A DNA stretch of 64,000 nt from Actinomycetales bacterium (GTDB lineage: Bacteria; Actinomycetota; Actinomycetes; S36-B12): the NCBI GenBank assembly GCA_016125355.1, contig WGLX01000009.1, positions 62,001-126,000 on the forward strand, written 5' to 3'. The position numbers and the translations under genes were made by a program. Positions 15,582 through 23,036 of the stretch are shown piece after piece. The notes under the pieces are model-generated. The model made no database searches, was not told where the DNA came from, and was given only the letters and a program-made list of their open reading frames with translations. How positions within the stretch are numbered: position 1 is the stretch's first letter; the number at the start of each line of letters is the position of its first letter.

Positions 15582-16346
15582 ATGACCACAGTCGTCTCCG
15601 TCCACTCCTTCCGTGGCGGCACTGGCAAGAGCAACACGACCTCGAATCTCGCCGCGCAGCTGGCTGCGGCCGGCAACCGCGTCGCGGTCGTCGACACGGA
15701 CATCCAGTCGCCGGGCATCCACGTGCTCTTCGGCTTCGCCGACGACCTCGACCACACCCTCAATGACTACCTCTGGGGCAAGATGCCGATCAAGGACACG
15801 GCGCATGACGTCACGTCCGTGATCGCGGCATCCACGCCGGTGGCGGAGGGCGGAGCACTGTTCCTCGTTCCGTCGAGCATGAAGGCGGGGGACATCGCCC
15901 GGGTTCTCCGCGAGGGCTACGACGTCGGGACGCTCAATGACGGCTTCCGCGACCTGGCGCGCGAGCTGCAGCTCGACTACCTCCTCATCGACACGCACCC
16001 GGGCCTGAACGAGGAGACGCTCCTGTCGATCACGATCAGCGACATCCTGCTGCTGATCCTGCGGCCTGACCGACAGGACTTCCAGGGCACGGCGGTCACC
16101 GTCGACGTGGCCCGCCGCCTCGACGTCCCGGCGCTCTTCCTGGTCGTCAACAAGGTCCCGCATGGCGTCGACAGTGCGGATCTCCGGGAGCAGATGACGG
16201 AGGCGTATCGCGCGGAGACCGCGGCGATCCTCCCGCTGTCCGAGGAGGTCGTGCAGAACGCGTCCGCCGGCCTCTACTCCCTGACTTCCCCGGACGCGGC
16301 CTGGTCAGAGGGCATCCGCTCCATCGCCGCTCGCATCAGCCAGTAG
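15582..16346 (+). CDS. ParA/MinD-family P-loop ATPase
   Basis: A 254-residue deviant-Walker ATPase. Residues 6-20 read VSVHSFRGGTGKSNT, where RGGTGKSN replaces the usual KGGXGKT/S; the signature first Lys is Arg. The switch DTDIQSPG (about 38-45) and Walker B-like YLLIDTHPGL (about 130-139) are present. ParA/MinD proteins dimerise on ATP and position cargo on DNA or membranes. There is no parB, minC or replication gene nearby, so this is not a plasmid-partition locus. The membrane transporter-like gene starts 4 bases after its stop, and the two are surely coupled. A regulatory or membrane-positioning role is likely. Confidence 0.85.
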   Translation: MTTVVSVHSFRGGTGKSNTTSNLAAQLAAAGNRVAVVDTDIQSPGIHVLFGFADDLDHTLNDYLWGKMPIKDTAHDVTSVIAASTPVAEGGALFLVPSSMKAGDIARVLREGYDVGTLNDGFRDLARELQLDYLLIDTHPGLNEETLLSITISDILLLILRPDRQDFQGTAVTVDVARRLDVPALFLVVNKVPHGVDSADLREQMTEAYRAETAAILPLSEEVVQNASAGLYSLTSPDAAWSEGIRSIAARISQ

Positions 16347-16350
16347 CCCC

Positions 16351-17859
16351 ATGTCCGACGGGGGTGACGATCCCTGGGACTTCCTCTCCGCGAAGAAGAG
16401 GGAGGTCCTCGGCGACGCAGGTGCCGCGGCCGAGCCCGCGCCCTCGGCCGCAGCGTCCGGTGGGGCGCCTGGCGAGGTTCACGGAGACGTGTCCGCCGTC
16501 GTGCCCGAGGCGCGCATCGAGCGACGGGAGCGCGGGCAGCTTCGTGGTGACATGGGCGGCCCCTCGCTTCGGAGGCGCGGCTGGCCGATGGCTCTGGCCC
16601 TGGCACTGCTGGCACTGGCCGGCTACCTGACCGAGGTGGTGGCGTCGAGCCAGATGCTCGCCCTCGCCGGCCCCATGTCGATGGTGGTCATCTTCCCGCT
16701 GGGCGGCCTCGGGCTCCTCGCGCTCGCCCTCCTGCAGTTCCGCGTCATCGATCACCGGGCGCGGCTGCCGATGATCCGGATCGTGTCCCTCGGGTACGCC
16801 GCTGCGTTCGCGGTCATCGTGGGCCTGCTGAGCCAGTCGCTGGTGCCGGTCGTCGCCACCGGTGCCGCGTGGCTGCTCGCCGACCAGCTGAACTTCCTGA
16901 TGCCCCTGCTCGTGTGGAGCCTGGCGAGTGATGAGTTCAACGTCGCCGAGAGCCGCAAGATCTACCCCTGGATCGTCACTTGGATGTTCGGGGGACAGGT
17001 CCTCGGCCTGATGATCGCGGCGGTCAGCCCGAGCGTTCTCGCGTGGGGGGACATCCCGCTGACGTGGCTGCTGGTGGTGCCGCCCATCGTCTGCCTCGTC
17101 GTGGGCCTGTGGCTGCCGGCGGCGATGCGCGGGAGCCACGCGGCGAAGGGTGTCGCACGGCCCGAGTCGCTGCGCGACGCGATCGCAAGTGCCCGCGACT
17201 TCATCGACGGGGTGCCCGTCTGGCGTCCCTTCCTGCTCGGGTCCGTGCTCACCTTCGTGTCGGGTGCCACGGTGTACCTCGTCTTCCTGGCCAATGCGGA
17301 GGGCGTGGTCGGCTCCGACGCGGCGACCCTCCAGCGCCTGCTCGGCTGGTCCGGACTGGCGTGGTTCCTCATCACGTGGGCGATCCAGGTGTGGGGGTCG
17401 GAGCGGCTGCAGAACCGCATCGGCATCCCGGGTGCCCTGCTGGTGCTTCCGGCGGCTCTGGTCGTGGCGGGAGTCCTCGTCGGCGTCGGCTCGATCCTCA
17501 CCTCTGCGGGTGCATCGTTGACCCTCCTGCTTGTCGGGATCACCTTCTGGCTGGTGCCGCGATGGAGCATCGACGAGAACGCCCGTCGTTCGGCGCTTGC
17601 CTTCGTCCCGGACGAGCGTCGCGCGCGCGTCTCGTTCGTCGTCGACCTCATCCCGGTCGCCCTCGGCCTCATCGTGTCGGGGCCCCTGGCCCTGTTCGGC
17701 GTGGTGACGGGGGACTACTGGGTGATCGCCGTGGCTGCCGCCCTCATCGCGGGCCTCGCACTGTGGCCCGGGCTCATCGTCCGTCGGGACTGGGAGGACA
17801 GCCTGCTGAACTGGCGCCTGCGTCGCCGCAAGCAGAACCGCACGCTCGACTTCGACTGA
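16351..17859 (+). CDS. Multi-pass membrane protein resembling ATP/ADP translocases (NTT/TLC family)
   Basis: A 502-residue protein. The first 75 residues are hydrophilic and Ala/Pro-rich, followed by about ten to twelve membrane helices to residue 475 and a basic C-terminus. The loop VWSLASDEFNVAESRKIYPW resembles the conserved Asn/Glu-Lys-Arg-Phe-Tyr loop of nucleotide translocases, and FVPDERRARVSFVVD resembles their later P-E-X-R-X-R-X-K segment. This supports a distant NTT/MFS relative, not a proven ATP carrier. It is co-transcribed with the ParA-like gene and convergent with the GNAT-like gene 15 bases away. Transport, or a sensor role derived from a transporter, are both possible. Confidence 0.6.
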   Translation: MSDGGDDPWDFLSAKKREVLGDAGAAAEPAPSAAASGGAPGEVHGDVSAVVPEARIERRERGQLRGDMGGPSLRRRGWPMALALALLALAGYLTEVVASSQMLALAGPMSMVVIFPLGGLGLLALALLQFRVIDHRARLPMIRIVSLGYAAAFAVIVGLLSQSLVPVVATGAAWLLADQLNFLMPLLVWSLASDEFNVAESRKIYPWIVTWMFGGQVLGLMIAAVSPSVLAWGDIPLTWLLVVPPIVCLVVGLWLPAAMRGSHAAKGVARPESLRDAIASARDFIDGVPVWRPFLLGSVLTFVSGATVYLVFLANAEGVVGSDAATLQRLLGWSGLAWFLITWAIQVWGSERLQNRIGIPGALLVLPAALVVAGVLVGVGSILTSAGASLTLLLVGITFWLVPRWSIDENARRSALAFVPDERRARVSFVVDLIPVALGLIVSGPLALFGVVTGDYWVIAVAAALIAGLALWPGLIVRRDWEDSLLNWRLRRRKQNRTLDFD

Positions 17860-17874
17860 GCTCGCGGTGGCCGG

Positions 17875-18582
17875 TCACTCGGGATCGGGGAGGGCCGCGA
17901 TGAGCGACAGCGTCCGGGCGACGGTCGGCTCGTCCTCGGGCAGGAGGTAGTGATCGATCAGGAACGCCCGCACAGCGGCGTCGACCACCTGCGCATAGGG
18001 CAGCACCGCGCCCTCGTCGGTCAGGCGGATCTGCGGGGTCATCGGGAAGAAGGTGGGCGGCCCGTAGTCCCGCCAGTGCTGGCCGTGGTTCGGCTCGCGG
18101 TACTCGATGTCCAGGGTGCGGTACCCGTAGCGCTCCCAGGTGCGGGCGTGCTCGGGGTGGTTCTCACCGAGGGCGGCCAGCAGGGTCGTGCCATGGCGCT
18201 GGCAGTCGTGAGCCCCGGTCTCGAAGACGGCGTCGGCGAGGTACTGCACCCAGCGCAGCGGCAGCCGGGAGCCGGCTTCGCGGTCGATGCCCACGAAGTG
18301 CTGCAGGACCACCCGGCGCCTCAGGCTGGTGTGGAACACGGTGAAGCCGACAGGCTCGCCCTCGAGCTCGAGGACCCAGCCGTGCGGGATGATCTCCGGA
18401 TCCGGCCAGCCGCCTGACCAGATCTCCCGGAACTCGTCGGCGACGTGCGCGTGCTCGGGGAAGAACCGCAGCAGTTCCGCCTGGAGCTCGCGGAGCAGGT
18501 CCTCGGACCCGGAGCCGTCGAGGGCCTCCTCCACGGTCAGGCCGGACAGCTCCTGGAGGCGGTCGAGCACCGGATCGGTCAT
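17875..18582 (-). CDS. GNAT-like acetyltransferase-fold protein
   Basis: A 235-residue protein. The central part (about 65-165) has the strand-helix pattern of a GNAT fold: HGWVLELEGEPVGFTVFH, then LQHFVGIDREAGSRLPLRW, then a segment with HARTWERYGYRTLDIEYRE that matches the C-terminal 'Y-X-X-X-G-F/Y' part of acetyltransferases. The acetyl-CoA loop is poor (REAGSR, lacking a clear RXXGXG/A), so catalysis is uncertain. Its ATG overlaps the stop of the upstream HAMP gene by 4 bases (ATGA), so the two proteins are translationally coupled and may interact. Confidence 0.6.
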   Translation of the reverse strand: MTDPVLDRLQELSGLTVEEALDGSGSEDLLRELQAELLRFFPEHAHVADEFREIWSGGWPDPEIIPHGWVLELEGEPVGFTVFHTSLRRRVVLQHFVGIDREAGSRLPLRWVQYLADAVFETGAHDCQRHGTTLLAALGENHPEHARTWERYGYRTLDIEYREPNHGQHWRDYGPPTFFPMTPQIRLTDEGAVLPYAQVVDAAVRAFLIDHYLLPEDEPTVARTLSLIAALPDPE

Positions 18583-19646
18583 GCGTCGGCGTCCTCACCG
18601 CGTACCCGTCGGCGCATCTCGGCGGCCTTCTCGGTGAGGTCGGCGAAGAAGTCGGTCTCGACGATCTCCTTGACCGCAGCCTCTCGGCGGGTGGCGTCGA
18701 TCTCGATCTTCAAGCGCTGGACTTCCTGGGTCAGGGAGCGCTCGCGAGCACCGACCTTGGCCGCCATCGATGAGACACTCTCGGCGAGCGTGTAGAGCTC
18801 GTCGGGGAAGCGGGCCCGCACCATGGCCTGGACATCGAGGTCGTACTCGCCCCCGGCGATGCGCTCGGTGGCGGCGGTGAGTCGCTTCAGCGGGCGAGTG
18901 AGCGAGGTCGAGAGCACCAGCACGAGGGCGAGCAGGACCACGTAGCTGACCCCTAGCACCGGGTACAGCTGCTGCTGCACGGTCTCGCGCACCTGCTGCA
19001 CGTAGGTGAGCGGATAGTCCACGCCGAGGGCGCCTACGACGGTCGACCCGTCGGCGCCGTAGATCGGCGTGTAGGAGGAGATCCACGATCCGTACTGGTC
19101 GTCGTAGGGGGCTTGGCGCGTCGTTTCGGAGAGTCCCTTCTCCATGAGCGCATACGTCTCGGCATTGACGATCTGGTCGACCGGAACCTTGTAGGGGACC
19201 CCGATCGGCGGATCGACGACGGCACCTGCCGACACCGCGAAGTACAGCCGCCCATCGGCCGGGTCGCGGTAGTACGTGTACGGGTTGGCGTCCGGGACGA
19301 GGATGTTGATGTCGTAGAGAAGCTGGGCGATCTTGTCGAATGTGGGGTCGTCCGGGTAGCCGAGCCCGGTCTGGTTCGACGGATCCGGAACGGCCGGGAC
19401 GTTGACGATCAGGTTCGCGAACTCCGCGCCGTCGATTCGCTTGGCTCCCCCGACATCGCTGTCCTCCAGCTGGGTCTGGAGGCGATGCGTCGTGGTGGTG
19501 GTGACGTACTGGAAGATCCAGATGGCCAGGAACACGAAGACGATCGTGAACGCCCCCGCGAAGGCGGCAAGCAGCTTCCAGCGGAGGGAGAAGGTGGAGT
19601 GCCTCTTCTCGCCCGCGGCCACGGACGGAGCATTCGGTGCGGACAT
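18579..19646 (-). CDS. Membrane sensor with extracellular domain and HAMP, no output domain
   Basis: A 355-residue protein starting at ATG 19646 (MSAPNAPSVAAGE); a longer frame reaching 19748 would overlap the upstream gene. Membrane helix 1 is residues 22-46, the external sensor is about 47-225 (Cache-like: PYTYYRDPADGRLYFAVSAG, SSYTPIYGADGSTVVGALG), helix 2 is about 228-246, and HAMP is about 247-300 (TRPLKRLTAATERIAGGEYD). A coiled coil then runs to 335 and ends in IVETDFFADLTEKAAEMRRR. There is no kinase, cyclase, GGDEF or MA domain, so output must pass to a partner. Its gene lies between the pseudo-ABC and GNAT-like genes in one minus-strand operon. Confidence 0.8.
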   Translation of the reverse strand: MSAPNAPSVAAGEKRHSTFSLRWKLLAAFAGAFTIVFVFLAIWIFQYVTTTTTHRLQTQLEDSDVGGAKRIDGAEFANLIVNVPAVPDPSNQTGLGYPDDPTFDKIAQLLYDINILVPDANPYTYYRDPADGRLYFAVSAGAVVDPPIGVPYKVPVDQIVNAETYALMEKGLSETTRQAPYDDQYGSWISSYTPIYGADGSTVVGALGVDYPLTYVQQVRETVQQQLYPVLGVSYVVLLALVLVLSTSLTRPLKRLTAATERIAGGEYDLDVQAMVRARFPDELYTLAESVSSMAAKVGARERSLTQEVQRLKIEIDATRREAAVKEIVETDFFADLTEKAAEMRRRVRGEDADA

Positions 19647-19668
19647 TGCGGGCAACGCTACCGTGCCG

Positions 19669-21930
19669 CTACAGGTCGCCGAGGCGGTCGAGGATGTCGC
19701 GCGCACCGGACTTCGCCGTCCGGACGATGACGGGGTGGATGAGGCCATCGGACGTGCGGACTGCGCCGTCCTGCTCGAGCAGCGCGAGCGACCGCGACAG
19801 GTCGTCGGCGCTGACGTCCGGAAGCCGCTCGGCCAGGTCCGAAGGCGTCGCCGGCCCGCTGCGCAGCAGGCTCGCGACGACGCGTCGCTCGGCCGGCGTG
19901 CGGTCCAGCAGTCCGGTGAGCCCGGCGCTGATGGCCTCCCGGGTGAGGGACCGGACGACGCAGGAGTCGAGCGCTCGCACCGTCTCGGCGCGTCGCTCGC
20001 CCACGGTGAGCCGGAGGTCGCCGCAGTGGTTGCCCGGACCGAGCACGGCCACGCGATGGGTGCTGCCGTCCGAGTCCTCGACGACGATCTCCACGTGGCC
20101 GGAGATGACGAACACCACGCGGTCGGCGAGCGCGCCCTGCCGGTAGACGATCTCCCCGGGGGAGTACCGCTCGGTGACCAGCCGGGCGTACAGGCTGTCC
20201 TCCGCTGCGTCGCCGAGACCCAGCACGCTGAGGTCGACCTCCTCGCCGAGGATGCGTCGGCCCCAGAGCCGCTCGTACTCGGGTGAGTCGATCAGCAGCT
20301 GGTCGTGGGACTCGTGGCGGAAGGTGTCTCGCGTGGCGAAGACCATCGAGTCCATGGCGGCGGCCACTTCAGGGCTGCTCACTGCCATGACGACCGCCGA
20401 GGTGCGGTACCGGCGGAGAGCAGCGACCAGCGGCAGCGCCGTGTCGGTGTCCGCGAGGGCCGTGAGCGGCCCGATCAGGAGGATCCGTGGGTGGGCGGCC
20501 AGTGCGCCCCCGAGCATGAGCCGCTGGCGCTCGTCGAGGGTGAGTGAGCCGCCGGTGGGGCCCAAGGGAGCGTCCAGGCCGCCCGGCAGCTCAGCAAGAT
20601 GCTGGAGACCGACGGCCTCGAGGAGGTCTCGCTCCTCCTGCTCGCCGAGGTCGGGCGCCAGGGCGCGCAGGTGGTCGCTCACGGACGCATTGAAGGCGGC
20701 CGCCTCGTGGGGGACGTGGAGGATCTCGGGGCACACCTCGGGCATCCGCACCGTCTGGCCCTGCAGCGTCACCCGCCACGGGTCGGGATGGCTGCCGGCT
20801 GAGAGCGTGGTGAGAACGGCATCCGACTCGAGCCCGGGCGGCGTCACGAGACCGACGAGCGTGCCGGCTGGAGGATCGAAGGAGCGGACCTCGGCGATCA
20901 CCGGTCCGCGGAGGTGCAGGACTCCCTCGTCCGAGTCGCTCTCGGTGGGGGCCTTCAGGATCTGGTCGATGCGGAAGCGGCTGACCACCGCCAGCTGCAG
21001 CGAGCGCACCCAGCCCGGGAGGGTGGCCAGGCCGGTCACGACCGCCTCGACGTACAGGATCGCCGCGGCCACCGCTGCCAGGCTCGGGCCGCCGGCCGCC
21101 ACCGCGAACACGACGACGGCGAGCAGGCCCAGCAGGCCGGTGGCGTGAGCGCTGGTGATGAGCTGCGCGATCTTGATCGACTGGCCATGGGTCGCGTGGG
21201 TGAGGTCCTCGGCCCGGCGCCGGAACCGTCGATCGACCCATTCGTTGAGGTGCAGGCCGGCGATCTGCCGGGACGCGCTGATCGCCTCGTCGACGGTCTC
21301 GCCGACGCGACTGCTGGCCGAGAGCCTGCGCTGGTCCATCACCAGGAGCCCGCGACCGACCACCGCCCGGAACAGGACGAAGGCGAGCGCCGCGATCGTC
21401 ATCACCAGGCCTGCCCGCCATTCGATGACGGCGAGCAGGATGAGGCTCTGGATGACGCGCACCACGGCGGGCAGGCCCTGGGCGAGGGTGACCTCGGCCG
21501 CCTCGCTCACGTGGTCGACGTCGGTGGTGTGCCGGCTCACGATGGAGGACCGCACCAGGCCCTCCTGGCGGAGGACCCTCGATCGCAGCGTCTGGGCGAA
21601 GATCGCCAGCCGCAGGCGCTCCGCCGACCGGTAGGCCACCTCGTGCGCGCTGATGTCCGTCAGGAAGCCCGAGCCGATCTCCACGACGATGAGGATGGCC
21701 AGCAGCGCGAGCGCTGCTGTGTCCCAGTGCTCGTGGTGGAGGATCGACTCCACCTGCAGCGGCACGACGGCCTGGCAGGCCAGGGTGACCGCGGCGAAGG
21801 CGAGGCCCGCGGCCAGCCGCCCTCGGGAGCCGCGCACGTACGGCCGGTACCAGTGCCACAGGGCACGGAAGGGGCGTCGCCCGCCGATCTCCCGGCTGCT
21901 GATGCGAGATGGCTCCGGCACGGCACGCAT
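19669..21930 (-). CDS. Pseudo-ABC exporter fused to a CNB-like domain and winged helix
   Basis: A 753-residue protein from ATG 21930. Residues 35-315 form an ABC exporter-type six-helix domain. Residues 337-540 match an ABC nucleotide-binding domain in layout, but the Walker A loop is GLVTPPGLESD (no GXXGXGKS/T), Walker B is RILLIGPLTAL (no Asp-Glu), and the signature is GGSLTLDERQRL, so ATP hydrolysis looks impossible. Residues 583-672 resemble a cyclic-nucleotide-binding domain (YSPGEIVYRQGALADRVVFV, GDLRLTVGERRAETVRAL). Residues 677-753 are a winged helix. The start is 8 bases after the decarboxylase stop, and the HAMP gene follows 22 bases downstream. It reads as a membrane sensor built from a dead transporter. 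Confidence 0.75.
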   Translation of the reverse strand: MRAVPEPSRISSREIGGRRPFRALWHWYRPYVRGSRGRLAAGLAFAAVTLACQAVVPLQVESILHHEHWDTAALALLAILIVVEIGSGFLTDISAHEVAYRSAERLRLAIFAQTLRSRVLRQEGLVRSSIVSRHTTDVDHVSEAAEVTLAQGLPAVVRVIQSLILLAVIEWRAGLVMTIAALAFVLFRAVVGRGLLVMDQRRLSASSRVGETVDEAISASRQIAGLHLNEWVDRRFRRRAEDLTHATHGQSIKIAQLITSAHATGLLGLLAVVVFAVAAGGPSLAAVAAAILYVEAVVTGLATLPGWVRSLQLAVVSRFRIDQILKAPTESDSDEGVLHLRGPVIAEVRSFDPPAGTLVGLVTPPGLESDAVLTTLSAGSHPDPWRVTLQGQTVRMPEVCPEILHVPHEAAAFNASVSDHLRALAPDLGEQEERDLLEAVGLQHLAELPGGLDAPLGPTGGSLTLDERQRLMLGGALAAHPRILLIGPLTALADTDTALPLVAALRRYRTSAVVMAVSSPEVAAAMDSMVFATRDTFRHESHDQLLIDSPEYERLWGRRILGEEVDLSVLGLGDAAEDSLYARLVTERYSPGEIVYRQGALADRVVFVISGHVEIVVEDSDGSTHRVAVLGPGNHCGDLRLTVGERRAETVRALDSCVVRSLTREAISAGLTGLLDRTPAERRVVASLLRSGPATPSDLAERLPDVSADDLSRSLALLEQDGAVRTSDGLIHPVIVRTAKSGARDILDRLGDL

Positions 21931-21938
21931 TCTGCCGG

Positions 21939-22940
21939 TCACAGCGAGTCGAGGACGTCGGCGACCCGGCCCGAGACCCGACTGCCGTGGGCGGTCAAGG
22001 TGACCCGCCACCGCGGCTCTCCGCCCAGTCCCGCGACGCCGTCGGGGAGCTCGGCCACGAAGCCGCGATCGGCGAGCCAGTCCATGTGCGCCGTGACGAC
22101 CGCGGGCGGCAGGCCGGTGGCCGCCGCCACCTCGGCGAGCGTGCTGGGGCCCGAGCGCAGGAGGCGGCGCTGGATGGTCCGGATCTCGGCCGGTGTCTCG
22201 AGAAGGTCGAGCATCGACTTGTCCGGCAGATGCATGGCCACGTCGTGGCTGACACTGACGCTGAGCACGGCATCCCGGACCTGCAGGTCGTGGTTGTGGC
22301 CACCCGTCGTGCGAAGGCGGTCCAGCCCGTGCAGGTGGAGTCCGGGGATCGCGGCCCCGGCCTCGAGGTCGGGGAACCGGAACCCGACGAAGACCCCGTG
22401 GAAGGGCGCGCGTCGCCACCGGATCTCGTCGGTCTGGCAGACCTCCGCGTACGGGCGGTAGGGCGGGTCCTGCGGGGGGACGCTGCGGACGAGCACCCAG
22501 GAGAAGGACCCTTCGAGCCGAACCGACACCACGGCCCCCGGATCGTCGACGAGGTCCTCGATCGCGGCGACCACCCCGGCCCGATCGACATCCCGCAGCC
22601 TCACCGTCCTCGGATTGTCGAGGGTGGAGACGATCACGAAGGGGGTCCGGGTCTCCGGCGGCATGAGCTCGGCGCGGCCGTGCCAGTCCACCCGCCACGG
22701 CTCGCCGTCGACGACGACCAGCTCGCCGTCGAGCCGGTCGACCGTGCCCAGCCCGTGGTCTCCTCCGCGAAGCGCCTCCTCGAGGGTGGCCACGCCGTCG
22801 TAGCCGCCGTCGAGCAGCACATGGGCGAGCTGGAGCTGGTGCGTGATGTCGGCGGCGTCGCACGCGCGCGGGTCGGTTCCACGCACTCGTCGAAGGGTGG
22901 CCGCGGCGACGAGGGGAGCGTCGAGGGCCATGGCCCGCAT
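21939..22940 (-). CDS. Alpha-acetolactate decarboxylase domain fused to a winged helix
   Basis: A 333-residue protein. Residues about 30-247 match alpha-acetolactate decarboxylase (BudA/ALDC): GDHGLGTVDRLDGEL with Glu73, VRSVPPQDPPY with Arg152, and GLHLHGLDRLRTTGGH with His202, His204 and His215. The His spacing equals that of the zinc ligands in characterised ALDC, so the active site looks complete. Residues about 248-333 form a winged helix (TPAEIRTIQRRLLRSGPSTL, then a recognition-helix region). No acetolactate synthase or butanediol gene is nearby. The fusion and operon suggest a sensor or regulator rather than only acetoin synthesis. Start is ATG 22940 or 22931; neither has an SD. Confidence 0.75.
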   Translation of the reverse strand: MRAMALDAPLVAAATLRRVRGTDPRACDAADITHQLQLAHVLLDGGYDGVATLEEALRGGDHGLGTVDRLDGELVVVDGEPWRVDWHGRAELMPPETRTPFVIVSTLDNPRTVRLRDVDRAGVVAAIEDLVDDPGAVVSVRLEGSFSWVLVRSVPPQDPPYRPYAEVCQTDEIRWRRAPFHGVFVGFRFPDLEAGAAIPGLHLHGLDRLRTTGGHNHDLQVRDAVLSVSVSHDVAMHLPDKSMLDLLETPAEIRTIQRRLLRSGPSTLAEVAAATGLPPAVVTAHMDWLADRGFVAELPDGVAGLGGEPRWRVTLTAHGSRVSGRVADVLDSL

Positions 22941-23036
22941 TGTGGTGCATCAGGCGGACGGGCGTTGAACGGACCATGAGGCAGGTCTTCTGGCACAGTT
23001 CGATGGCGGACCGGATCGAAGACGCGAGGAGGACCG

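Noticed and set aside
15582-16346. ParA-like gene as a plasmid or chromosome partition locus
   Set aside because: No parB partner and no parS-like repeats were seen, and the gene sits inside the r-protein region rather than near an origin.
19647-19748. Longer start for the HAMP sensor at 19748
   Set aside because: It would overlap the 3' end of the pseudo-ABC gene and put 34 polar residues before a normal N-terminus; ATG 19646 is 22 bases after that stop.
21931-22977. N-terminal extension of the pseudo-ABC frame to 22977
   Set aside because: This Arg/Pro-rich stretch is the wrong-frame reading of the decarboxylase gene; the exporter fold starts at ATG 21930.
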